NCBI GenBank assembly: GCA_012516755.1
Contig: JAAYWE010000105.1
Location: forward strand, 1 to 11,492
DNA from: Treponema sp.
Lineage (GTDB): Bacteria; Spirochaetota; Spirochaetia; Treponematales; Rectinemataceae
DNA length: 11,492 nt
Direction of reading: 5' to 3'
Made by a program: the position numbers and the translations under genes. Below are positions 1 to 7,078 of the stretch, in pieces. The stretch's first letter is position 1, and every line of letters begins with the position of its first letter. The notes beneath the pieces were generated by a model. The model searched no databases. It saw only the letters and a list, made by a program, of their open reading frames with translations, and was not told the origin of the DNA.

Positions 1-1
1 A

Positions 2-112
2 CTCATCGAAATGGCACGTCACGCCGAAAAAATCCCAAACTGGCTAGAAGGAAAGGAAGTATCCAAAATAATCACGGTTCCTGACAAACTCGTTAATTTT
101 GTGCTAAAATAA
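2..112 (+). CDS. leuS: C-terminal end of leucyl-tRNA synthetase (partial)
   Basis: Only the last 36 codons plus TAA are in the window; the gene enters from the left edge. The tail has the form LEGKEV..IITVPDKLVNFVLK-stop. This matches the very end of bacterial leucyl-tRNA synthetases, which characteristically finish with LEGK..(R/K)K(V/I)I.VP.KLVN(I/F)V.K. The enzyme charges tRNA-Leu in the cytoplasm, and this piece belongs to the C-terminal tRNA-contacting domain. The identification rests on this short motif alone, with no catalytic motif visible. The next gene on the same strand follows after 5 nt, so the two are probably cotranscribed. Confidence 0.72.
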   Translation, partial: LIEMARHAEKIPNWLEGKEVSKIITVPDKLVNFVLK

Positions 113-117
113 CTAAA

Positions 118-1659
118 TTGCACGTAAATATAATTAGCCTTATCTGGATCCTAAGCTCATTCATCGTGCTTTTCGATGGATGGCTATGCTTGTCTCGAAA
201 AAAATTTCGAGGTTCTAAAGAATTTGCAATCGTCAATTTTACCATTGCGTGGTATGTATTCTTCACCGCCTTTGAACTCATGAGTGTCGAGCTCGATCAA
301 GTGCTGTTCTTTACACATCTTGAATATATTGCGACAACTTTTCTTCCAGCTCTGTTGATCAACTTCGTCTTGAAATTTCTCGATTATGATTCTCCATATA
401 ATAAACCCATATTGATTGCACTGAGCATAATTGCGTTCGCCGAAATGATTCTTCAGTGGACCACGACACGCCATGGCCTCGTATATCGGAATGTTCAACT
501 TCAGGCTTATGGTAACCTGTGGGTTATTCATTTCGAGAAAGGTCCTGTCTATATATTGGGATCTATTATCCAAGAGTTGTCGATAATTGGCTCTATGATA
601 TTATTTATGAACTCATTGAGCAAAGCAAAGGGAACTCTGAGAACTCAGCTTTCCTTGATGATAATTGTACTTTGTATTCCTCTTGCTGTATTTTTGCTCT
701 ATATTTTTTCGGCAATTCCGGTACCCTATGATATCAATCCTTTTTCATTCACCTTAGTGAGTATATTTACGACTTTTATGCTTTTGCGCGTCGATATGTT
801 TGCGTTCGCCCCTGTAAAACAAGGGCGAGTTTTTATGTCCATGAGAGAAAGCTGTGTCATCGTCGATGAAAATGGGCGCATTGTCGATATGAACCAGAGA
901 ACAAAGGAGATGTTGCCATTTTTGAATTCTGATGTCATAGGAGAGAAGGCTCTAGATGTTTTTGCGATATTTCCTTCTCTCATCGAGGCTATGATACATC
1001 ATGAGGAACAGGAAATAGAATTGAATGCCTCGTCTGTTGGTGGACCAGAATGGATTCTTGCAAAGATATCGCTGCTGAATGATGATCGTAAGGATAGCAT
1101 CGTCTATGCAATTTTCTTCGAGGATACGACAGAACGGCATCGCATGCTGGAAAGTCTTCAATACTACGCGACGCGGGATGATCTTACAGGGCTCTTCAAT
1201 CGTCGATATTTCTATGAAGCAATTAAGCCTGGCATCGTAGCGAGCATAACCAAAGATACTGAAGTCAGTATTATCATGATCGACATCGATTCATTCAAAG
1301 AGGTCAACGATGCGTATGGCCATGCGATAGGCGACAAGGTTTTGCGCTCTTGTGCTAAGGTTCTTGCAGCTAAGTTAGAGTCAGAGTCAGATGCGATAAT
1401 AGGTCGATTCGGGGGAGATGAATTTATTGTCTTCCTGCCCCAAGCGAGTCTAGAAGAGGCTAAGAGAATAGCGGAAAAGCTTAGGCTTTCGGTTGTTGCA
1501 ATGCCTATTCTCGAGGAAATTGAACAACCTCTCCATATCAGTGTTGGTATTGCAGCTGGTCAAATAGCGCGTCTTGAAGAGATAGAAATGCTCATCAGCA
1601 AGGCAGATGATGCGTTGTATAAGGCAAAGCGGAGCGGTGGCAATCTTGTATGCGTCTAG
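118..1659 (+). CDS. Membrane-bound diguanylate cyclase: 7TM sensor, PAS, GGDEF
   Basis: A 513-residue protein predicted to make cyclic di-GMP from two GTP at the inner membrane. Residues 1-225 hold about seven hydrophobic segments in the style of the histidine-kinase N-terminal 7TM sensor domain. Residues 238-336 look like a PAS domain (CVIVDENGRIVDMN near the start, FFEDTTER at the end). Residues 350-513 are the GGDEF domain. It starts with DDLTGLFNRR, has the metal and substrate motif IDIDSFKEVNDAYGHAIGD at 388-406 and an intact GGDEF at 432-436, and ends in DALYKAKRSGGN. The catalytic residues look complete, so activity is expected. The allosteric I-site RxxD normally just upstream is absent: the segment reads ESESDAIIGRF. 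The start is a TTG 5 nt after the leuS stop with no clear Shine-Dalgarno. It is chosen because the only nearby alternative (GTG at 166) would cut the first membrane helix. No EAL domain is present. The sensed ligand is unknown. Confidence 0.9.
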   Translation: MHVNIISLIWILSSFIVLFDGWLCLSRKKFRGSKEFAIVNFTIAWYVFFTAFELMSVELDQVLFFTHLEYIATTFLPALLINFVLKFLDYDSPYNKPILIALSIIAFAEMILQWTTTRHGLVYRNVQLQAYGNLWVIHFEKGPVYILGSIIQELSIIGSMILFMNSLSKAKGTLRTQLSLMIIVLCIPLAVFLLYIFSAIPVPYDINPFSFTLVSIFTTFMLLRVDMFAFAPVKQGRVFMSMRESCVIVDENGRIVDMNQRTKEMLPFLNSDVIGEKALDVFAIFPSLIEAMIHHEEQEIELNASSVGGPEWILAKISLLNDDRKDSIVYAIFFEDTTERHRMLESLQYYATRDDLTGLFNRRYFYEAIKPGIVASITKDTEVSIIMIDIDSFKEVNDAYGHAIGDKVLRSCAKVLAAKLESESDAIIGRFGGDEFIVFLPQASLEEAKRIAEKLRLSVVAMPILEEIEQPLHISVGIAAGQIARLEEIEMLISKADDALYKAKRSGGNLVCV

Positions 1660-1717
1660 GGTTTGATAAAATTGCCTTGCGACGATAGAAGCCAAAGAAA
1701 AGCCAAAGGCAGAATTC
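1660..1717. other. Convergent intergenic gap between the cyclase and Gx-transporter genes
   Basis: These 58 nt separate two convergent stop codons. A loose hairpin can be drawn with TGCCTT at the left and AAGGCA near 1706-1711, but the loop is about 27 nt and no clean T-tract follows on either strand. I therefore do not call a terminator, although transcription from both sides must end near here. Confidence 0.4.
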
Positions 1718-3100
1718 CTAATCTTGAGTCCTTCGATCAATACCGCTGCTCATGGTTTGAAGCAGTTCATCGATATCCCGAACCATCGTTTTTGCGTGAA
1801 TCTTACCGCTGTGTTCAATAATACTATCGTAGTATTGGAATGCCTGGGCAATAATAGCGCCAAATCTTCCGGGGAAACGCAGTCCTGACATAATGGCAGC
1901 TTTGGATAGGTACATTAATCCTTCAAAGGTGAGCGCCTTGGAGAATCCATCTACAAGGGCGAATTCCGTTATTACGAAGGGGCCGATTTTGAAAAGCACA
2001 CGTCCAGAGGGAATGAGCAGATTGGCTAGGACGATCCCCGCAATTACTGCAAAAGTCGAAATCAAAGAAAAGCGCTTCCCACTAATCCATGTCCAGAAGA
2101 TAAACAGGATGAGAAATATTAGCTTTACGACAATTCCTTTCTGGAGCAAAAAAAATATCGCAATTGCGGCGCCGAGAACTGCTGCAACCCAGGGCTCCAT
2201 ATATTCTTCATAGCGCTTCCGGCGAGCTATACGCTCTTGATTTCGAGTGTTCTTTCGTAGAGATGCTTTATTCTCAGCCGTCTTGCTTGAATTATCTATT
2301 GCTTTTGTACTGGAATTCTTATCTTCTGTTTCCGAATTGCTATCTTCTATAGCCAATTCTGAGCCTGTGGGCCTTTCACCGACCTCATTATTGTTCTGAT
2401 TATTGACGGATCGGGCATTGCCAATCCCCCTTGCGCTGGCATACCAATGCGAATTCTCGGCAAAGAATTCCGCAAATAAACCCATTAGAGTGCCAGTTGC
2501 AAGCCCTGTCGCTAGAAAAATAGGCGCAATAAGCCAGGCTGCTTCTCCAAATATAACATATCGTGCCATCAGCATTTGAATGGCATTCGAAGCCATGGCT
2601 CCTGAAATAGAGACTCCTATCAGCGAAATTGCTCCTTTGCCAAGCTTTCTAGTAGCTCGCATTGCAACAGCAGCTATCATGGTTCCGCATAAGCTAAAAA
2701 GCGCCACATACGAAAAGAGAGTTCCAGACACGATAGACATACCAACTACTTTTACTGCGGCCAATACGATAAACCACTTTAAGGGCAGAATGTCGACCGC
2801 TAGCAAAATTGGCAAGTTTGCGATACCGATCCGCATAAAAGGCAGGGGTTTTGGCAACATATATTCTATAGTGGACAAGAAAAAGCAGAAGGCAGCAAGC
2901 AAGGCCGTTAGTTCAGCTTGATTTTCATGGCCCAGGGATGTCTGTCCTATGGAAGGCGCCTGTTTTAAAGAGAAGTCAGGAGGCGCTTCCAGGACAGCTA
3001 GCGCTTCCAGAACAGGAGGCGCTTTTAGGGCAGCAGGCTCTTCCAGGAAAGCTGGTGCATCCAGGACAGGGGGCTCTTCTGAGCTAGTACGTGCTCGCAT
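1718..3100 (-). CDS. Gx transporter family membrane protein fused to an EcfT-like C-terminal domain
   Basis: About 460 residues from the preferred start. The N-terminus (roughly 9-45) is a Pro/Ala/Leu/Glu hexapeptide repeat. Residues 62-215 form a multi-helix domain with features of the Gx transporter family (the old 'heptaprenyl diphosphate synthase component I' fold), including MLPKPLPFMRIGIANLPILLA-like and SNAIQMLMARYVIFG-like stretches. These proteins resemble ECF-transporter S components. A hydrophilic Asn/Ser/Glu/Lys-rich linker (about 217-300) leads to a second hydrophobic domain (303-430) that resembles a shortened EcfT/CbiQ permease; this second assignment is weaker. The start at 3100 is chosen because GGAGG lies 5 nt upstream; an ATG at 3130 is also in frame but has no ribosome site. 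The start lies inside the end of the NusG-II gene (17-nt overlap), suggesting translational coupling. In Firmicute extracellular-electron-transfer loci a Gx protein (EetB-type) pairs with a NusG-II protein (EetA-type). The substrate is unknown. Confidence 0.8.
   Translation of the reverse strand: MRARTSSEEPPVLDAPAFLEEPAALKAPPVLEALAVLEAPPDFSLKQAPSIGQTSLGHENQAELTALLAAFCFFLSTIEYMLPKPLPFMRIGIANLPILLAVDILPLKWFIVLAAVKVVGMSIVSGTLFSYVALFSLCGTMIAAVAMRATRKLGKGAISLIGVSISGAMASNAIQMLMARYVIFGEAAWLIAPIFLATGLATGTLMGLFAEFFAENSHWYASARGIGNARSVNNQNNNEVGERPTGSELAIEDSNSETEDKNSSTKAIDNSSKTAENKASLRKNTRNQERIARRKRYEEYMEPWVAAVLGAAIAIFFLLQKGIVVKLIFLILFIFWTWISGKRFSLISTFAVIAGIVLANLLIPSGRVLFKIGPFVITEFALVDGFSKALTFEGLMYLSKAAIMSGLRFPGRFGAIIAQAFQYYDSIIEHSGKIHAKTMVRDIDELLQTMSSGIDRRTQD
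2985..3074. repeat. 18-bp tandem repeat, five degenerate copies, in frame in the Gx gene
   Basis: Five consecutive 18-bp units (2985-3002, 3003-3020, 3021-3038, 3039-3056, 3057-3074) follow the pattern gcttccagga/caggaggc with a few substitutions each. Read on the minus strand they encode hexapeptides of the type APPVLE (APPVLD, APAFLE, EPAALK, APPVLE, ALAVLE). The repeat sits in the N-terminal tail of the Gx protein before its first membrane helix. A multiple-of-three unit keeps the frame whatever the copy number. It probably arose by slipped-strand duplication; any function of the tail is unknown. Confidence 0.85.
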
Positions 3101-3479
3101 CCACACCTCCGACATCCTTGCTGTTGCCATTGCTTATTATACGCACGAATACCTTGTTAGGGAGACAGGCTATCCATTGATTTGGCTCAGAAATAGAGCC
3201 AGCCAGTACACAGAGCTTGTTGCTGCAAGGTGATTCGGTAATGCTTGCCTTTCCGTTATGAATGTGTACATGAGTCATGCCCAAAGGGCCTGTTATTTCA
3301 TAGTCTGCTTCTTTATCGAGAGGGGCTATCCATTCGCCCTTTTCTCCTGTTATTTCGACATAGCGTGCCCCACTCTGCCGATCGAGCACGAGGATAGCTG
3401 TTCCAACAACTAGCAATATAGCTAGTACAAAGATAAGGATATCCAGAAATCGAACATGCACTCTTGAGGTTGATTTCAT
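3084..3479 (-). CDS. NusG domain II-containing membrane-anchored protein
   Basis: A 131-residue protein with one hydrophobic segment at 11-33 (signal anchor) and a globular region of about 95 residues, probably outside the cytoplasm. The C-terminal part has the hallmarks of NusG domain II proteins: SPCSNKLCVLAG at 83-94 and WIACLPNKVFVRI at 102-114, giving three cysteines (C85, C90, C105) and the ClPxkvxVxI strand. Despite the name it is not transcription factor NusG. Members of this family occur beside Gx-transporter-family proteins, and in Firmicute flavin-based extracellular electron transfer loci the pair is known as EetA/EetB-type. The gene lies 45 nt after the SlyD-like gene and its end overlaps the start of the Gx gene, so the three are probably one transcript. 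The ATG at 3479 has no strong ribosome site. Function beyond a likely membrane redox or transport accessory role is unknown. Confidence 0.85.
   Translation of the reverse strand: MKSTSRVHVRFLDILIFVLAILLVVGTAILVLDRQSGARYVEITGEKGEWIAPLDKEADYEITGPLGMTHVHIHNGKASITESPCSNKLCVLAGSISEPNQWIACLPNKVFVRIISNGNSKDVGGVDASTY
3106..3110 (-). promoter_or_regulatory. Ribosome binding site that decides the Gx-transporter start
   Basis: On the minus strand GGAGG lies 5 nt before the ATG at 3100. The longer in-frame ATG at 3130 is preceded by an A/T-rich stretch without any purine-rich site. This makes 3100 the better start and shortens the protein by ten residues. Confidence 0.65.
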
Positions 3480-3524
3480 GAATGCTGATCAATTATTGAA
3501 GAATAGAGAAGGCCTAAACTCAGA

Positions 3525-4043
3525 CTAATCGCAGAAACCGTCCTCGCAGCAGCAATCATCTCCGCATTCGTCCTCGTCTTCTCCGTGTGCATGGCCATGC
3601 TCCAGTTCCTCCGGCGTTGCTTCACGAACATCGATGACTTTCACATCGAAGTGAAGAGTCTCGCCGGCTAGGGGGTGATTGGCATCAAGTGTAACTTCTT
3701 CTCCATTCACGTTTACGACCGTTACGATTAATGTGCCATCCTCACCATGTGCCTCGAATTGCATACCAGCGTCTACCTCGACATTATCGCCAAAATCCTT
3801 CTTATTGACCTTGAATACTAGAGATTCGTTGCGGTCTCCATAGGCATCGGCTGGAAGAATACTGCAGGTAATACTCTCACCTGGAATCTTTCCTTCGAGT
3901 TCCCGTTCCAGGCCTGGAATAATGTTATCATTGCCATGAAGATACACAAGGGGTTCGCTTCCCTCAGATGAGTCTATGATCTTGCCGATATCGTCGCTGA
4001 GAGAATAGTCAATAGTAACGACGCGATCTTTTCTGATTTCCAT
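3525..4043 (-). CDS. slyD: SlyD-like FKBP-type peptidyl-prolyl cis-trans isomerase with metal-binding tail
   Basis: A 172-residue cytoplasmic prolyl isomerase and chaperone. It aligns by eye with SlyD along its length. The FKBP half begins near residue 6 with VVTIDYSLSD and contains YLHGNDNIIPGLERELEGK. An insert-in-flap domain (about 66-120) follows NDAYG-like LPADAYGDR. The FKBP strand then returns at DANHPLAGETLHFDVKVIDVREATPEEL. The last 26 residues form a likely metal-binding tail with HGHAH (149-153), many acidic residues and five cysteines (160, 164-166, 171). E. coli SlyD has a longer His/Cys-rich tail that binds Ni(II) and supports hydrogenase maturation; here the tail is shorter and more acidic. 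The ATG at 4043 is preferred over a TTG at 4067 because AAAGGA sits 6 nt upstream. It is first in a minus-strand cluster with the NusG-II and Gx genes. Confidence 0.9.
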   Translation of the reverse strand: MEIRKDRVVTIDYSLSDDIGKIIDSSEGSEPLVYLHGNDNIIPGLERELEGKIPGESITCSILPADAYGDRNESLVFKVNKKDFGDNVEVDAGMQFEAHGEDGTLIVTVVNVNGEEVTLDANHPLAGETLHFDVKVIDVREATPEELEHGHAHGEDEDECGDDCCCEDGFCD

Positions 4044-4049
4044 TACAGG

Positions 4050-4055
4050 TCCTTT
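4050..4055 (-). promoter_or_regulatory. Ribosome binding site supporting the SlyD-like start
   Basis: AAAGGA on the minus strand, 6 nt before ATG 4043. The upstream in-frame TTG at 4067 would add eight residues not seen at the N-terminus of SlyD proteins and lacks such a site. Confidence 0.6.
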
Positions 4056-4158
4056 TAAAATAGTCAAAATACTTTCATCGCATTTAGAATGCGCTTCCTT
4101 TGAGCACGAATCGCGTACAATCGATACATAAGGACGGTCATGCTCTAGGCAGGGCTAT

Positions 4159-4188
4159 AGTATAATGAATTATTATATTGCGCGGCAA
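4159..4188 (-). promoter_or_regulatory. Candidate promoter for the slyD-NusGII-Gx cluster
   Basis: On the minus strand TTGCCG (4188-4183) and TATACT (4164-4159) are separated by 18 nt, about 115 nt before the SlyD-like start. A second minus-strand TATAAT lies at 4177-4172 without a good -35. The region overlaps the candidate ftsK -10, so the divergent promoters would be interleaved. Chance matches are common in A/T-rich DNA. Confidence 0.3.
4161..4166 (+). promoter_or_regulatory. Candidate -10 element for ftsK
   Basis: A perfect TATAAT on the plus strand about 95 nt before the ftsK start, in an A/T-rich part of the divergent intergenic region. No convincing -35 hexamer lies 16-18 nt upstream, so this is a weak call that rests on the -10 box and its position. 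Confidence 0.35.
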
Positions 4189-4261
4189 TGGAGCAAGGCA
4201 TCGAAATATTCGTAACTGGCACATTCCAAAATGCCGATAATAATTAAGGATTTATCTGCCC

Positions 4262-6850
4262 ATGGAAGCAAAAAAGAAGACTCACCCAAAAGCCTCGGTT
4301 GTCGTGGCCAAGAAACCTGCTGCACGCCGTGGTTCATCAACCTCGATAAAAGCTTCTGCAAGAAGTTCTGCTCTTAGGAGCACTCGAGGAATAATAGCGC
4401 TCATATTTTTCATTGTAGCGCTTTTCCTGTTTATTTCTATGCTTCTATGGTCCTATTTTCCGACAATTTGGAGGCCTTTGGTCTTACCGGGGCAAACATT
4501 GCTCAACATATTTTCTTGGGCAGCCTACTATCTGCCATTATGGTTAGCTTGGGCTGCGATCCTTGTATATGTGCCAAGCTTCTGCCCACGAATGACCTAT
4601 CTATTAGGCACTTCGGCATTGCCATTTGTAGTGACAACCGGATTCGCTCGTCTGTCTGCGAATCCCGGTTCTTTTTTTGAACATCATCCGTCGATGGCAA
4701 AAGTAGGATTGTCTTCGCTATATGCAGCTCTAGGGTTCTTACTGGCGGCAAGCCTGATGATTGTCATTGCTGGCTACATTAAGCTCTCGGAATGGCTTAG
4801 AGCTAATGGATTTATCAAAACACGCGCCGACAAGAAGAAAAACGGAGAAGAGCAGAGCTTTGGGCAAAGACTGGCGACTTTTATCAAGGATAATTCGCTA
4901 AAAAGAGAAGAGCGACGCAAGCGCAAAGAAGAAGCGCGCCTCGCGCGCGCAAGGGCGCTGGCAGAAAAAGATATCTCGCTCAATATTCCTGATGTGCCAC
5001 CGCCAGACCCTCTAAAATCCGAAAAGCTTGGAGGATTCTATGCTTCGGGCACAAGTAGGGCAGGCTCTGAAATGGCGCAGAAAGACTTAGGCGCAACCTC
5101 TGTCCCCACGGGATCCGCTATTGGATCCACAGGATTATCTTTAGGATCACGCTCCTTAGGTCCTATTGCTGGTTTCGACACAGGAGGCATTTCTTTTACC
5201 TCCGTCCCTCCAGCTCGTCCTGCGCAATCCGAGGAGGAACACAAGCGCGCTATCGTGGAGCGAATACTAGAGCGTAAGGCAGCGAAACCATATCAAGTAC
5301 CAATCGATGGACTTCTCAATAACTATCCCGATGGGCAGTACTGGATCATCGACGAAAAGACACGTGCAAGTGCTAGTGTGCTCAAAGAGACTCTCGCCGA
5401 GTTTGGAATAGAAGCCGAAGTGACAGGCATTCGCAAAGGACCTGTTATTACAATGTTCGAGATTCTCCCAGCGCATGGCGTCAAGATTTCCAAGATTACC
5501 AATTTGAGCGACAATATTGCCTTGAGACTTGCAGCCTCAAGCGTACGTATCGTCGCGCCTATTCCAGGCAAGCATGCTGTAGGAATCGAGGTGCCCAACG
5601 AGCGGCGTGCAATAGTCTCTCTCCGGGAGCTCATCGAGAGCGAGAAATTCCGCCAGAGCAAAATGGAAATACCGGTCGCACTGGGCAAGGATATAGCCGG
5701 AGAGGTTCAGCTTATCGACCTTACCCAGATGCCTCATATTTTGATCGCGGGCGCCACTGGCTCGGGCAAATCTGTCTGTGTAAACTCGATTATCTTATCA
5801 ATTCTATATAAACGCACGCCTGAAGAAGTAAGGCTTATGCTCATCGATCCAAAAATCGTCGAACTAAAGCTTTACAACGATATTCCACATCTCTTGACAC
5901 CAGTTGTCACGGAAGCAAAAAAAGCCTTTCAGGCTCTGCAGTACTGCATTTGCGAGATGGAACGGCGCTATTCTCTGCTTGACAACCTGGGTGTACGAGA
6001 CATCCGCTCTTATAACCGCCGAATTCGTGAGCGCAATCTGGCCCAGGACAAAGTGCCCTACATCGTAGTAATCATCGACGAGTTTGCTGACTTGATGCAG
6101 ACAACGGGCAAAGAGCTCGAAGCCACGCTTGCTCGTCTTGCTGCCATGTCTCGCGCTGTTGGAATCCACCTTGTACTAGCTACTCAGAGACCCAGTATCG
6201 ATGTCATAACTGGTCTCATAAAAGCCAATATCCCATCACGCATCGCCTTCATGGTCGCAAGCAAATTCGATAGCCGCACTATCATCGATATGGTTGGGGC
6301 AGAAAAACTCCTTGGTAGGGGCGATATGCTCTTCTCAGGCGCCCAGGATCCATTTCCTGTTCGAATGCAAGGCGCATTCGTCTCCGAAGAAGAAGTCGAG
6401 CGAGTTGTTGCTCACGTTAAGACTCTTGGGGAGCCAGAATATATCGACGAAGAAATTTTCGTCGATGAAGAGGAATCCGAAGAACCCACTCTCTTTGATG
6501 AAGAGGGTTCCGATCCACTTTTCGAAAAAGCACTCGAGATTGTTCTTCAGCAGGGTAAAGCTTCAGTTAGTTATATTCAGCGACGGCTAAAGATCGGCTT
6601 TAATCGTGCGGCTAGGCTCGTTGAAATGATGGAAGAAAAGGGTATTGTTGGCCCCGCACAGGGCTCCAAACCTCGTGATGTACTTCGAAATCCTGGAGTG
6701 TTCGAAAGCTCAAGTGGATATGAAGGGATACGCAAGGATGCAAGCCCAGATATAGGGCAAATTGCCGGCACAAGTGGGAGTCCGAGCATGAACCCAAGCC
6801 TAAACCCAAGCCCACGGCGCACATTCAGACAGGATGATCAGGATAACTAA
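4262..6850 (+). CDS. ftsK: DNA translocase FtsK/SpoIIIE
   Basis: An 862-residue septal DNA pump that uses ATP to clear and align chromosomes at cell division. A basic N-terminus is followed by four hydrophobic segments between residues 43 and 175 (FtsK 4TM-type anchor). A charged helix (about 185-238, rich in Lys/Arg/Glu) and a Gly/Ser/Pro linker (to about 320) lead to the motor. The motor has Walker A GATGSGKS at 497-504, Walker B VVIIDEFADLM around 602-612, the ATQRPSIDVITGLIKANIPSRI segment and GAEKLLGRGDML. Residues 750-808 are the gamma winged-helix domain that reads oriented DNA motifs (YIQRRLKIGFNRAARLVEMME). An extra tail of 54 residues follows, ending in NPS repeats. The ATG at 4262 has AAGGA about 11 nt upstream, which is a little far. 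It is transcribed divergently from the SlyD-like gene and stands alone on its strand here. FtsK and SpoIIIE cannot be told apart by sequence in this context. Confidence 0.95.
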   Translation: MEAKKKTHPKASVVVAKKPAARRGSSTSIKASARSSALRSTRGIIALIFFIVALFLFISMLLWSYFPTIWRPLVLPGQTLLNIFSWAAYYLPLWLAWAAILVYVPSFCPRMTYLLGTSALPFVVTTGFARLSANPGSFFEHHPSMAKVGLSSLYAALGFLLAASLMIVIAGYIKLSEWLRANGFIKTRADKKKNGEEQSFGQRLATFIKDNSLKREERRKRKEEARLARARALAEKDISLNIPDVPPPDPLKSEKLGGFYASGTSRAGSEMAQKDLGATSVPTGSAIGSTGLSLGSRSLGPIAGFDTGGISFTSVPPARPAQSEEEHKRAIVERILERKAAKPYQVPIDGLLNNYPDGQYWIIDEKTRASASVLKETLAEFGIEAEVTGIRKGPVITMFEILPAHGVKISKITNLSDNIALRLAASSVRIVAPIPGKHAVGIEVPNERRAIVSLRELIESEKFRQSKMEIPVALGKDIAGEVQLIDLTQMPHILIAGATGSGKSVCVNSIILSILYKRTPEEVRLMLIDPKIVELKLYNDIPHLLTPVVTEAKKAFQALQYCICEMERRYSLLDNLGVRDIRSYNRRIRERNLAQDKVPYIVVIIDEFADLMQTTGKELEATLARLAAMSRAVGIHLVLATQRPSIDVITGLIKANIPSRIAFMVASKFDSRTIIDMVGAEKLLGRGDMLFSGAQDPFPVRMQGAFVSEEEVERVVAHVKTLGEPEYIDEEIFVDEEESEEPTLFDEEGSDPLFEKALEIVLQQGKASVSYIQRRLKIGFNRAARLVEMMEEKGIVGPAQGSKPRDVLRNPGVFESSSGYEGIRKDASPDIGQIAGTSGSPSMNPSLNPSPRRTFRQDDQDN

Positions 6851-7078
6851 GGATAAGACACGATACAGGTAGCGCGCGACGCGTGGAATTGGCATGCAGA
6901 GCAAGATGATAGATCGATTCGCAATGAAGTTATCGCATTTTTGCAATCAAAATAAACCTATCGCCAACTATATGGCCTTTTGAGATAGAACAGGGAAAGT
7001 TTGCTCGTCACTTTGCAGGATCAGAGTCGGTTTTGAGAAAATCACTCGTTTATGCGAGCGTATTTCTGGGATAGTATA
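6851..7078. other. Convergent intergenic region between ftsK and livF
   Basis: These 228 nt contain no credible reading frame. An imperfect stem (6916-6924 with 6941-6948, one bulged base, 16-nt loop) and a short CTCG/CGAG hairpin near 7045-7058 are visible, but neither is followed by a T-tract, so no terminator is called. A ten-base palindrome (TAGTATACTA, 7072-7081) includes the livF stop codon. Base composition and gene style change across this gap. Confidence 0.5.

Noticed and set aside
184..573. 129-codon minus-strand frame inside the cyclase gene
   Set aside because: It lies fully opposite the well-supported 7TM region, with no ribosome site and no recognisable protein features.
2580..3233. 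Open frames on the plus strand opposite the Gx gene, including an Arg/Gly/Ser/Ala-rich repeat frame
   Set aside because: They are antisense shadows of the Gx gene; the repetitive frame is only the 18-bp repeat read on the other strand and matches no family.
5107..5150. GGATCC/GGATC recurrences in the ftsK linker
   Set aside because: They encode a Gly/Ser-rich linker; spacing is irregular and nothing suggests a functional DNA site.
6916..6948. Possible terminator hairpin between ftsK and livF
   Set aside because: The stem has a bulge and a 16-nt loop, and no T-run follows on either strand.
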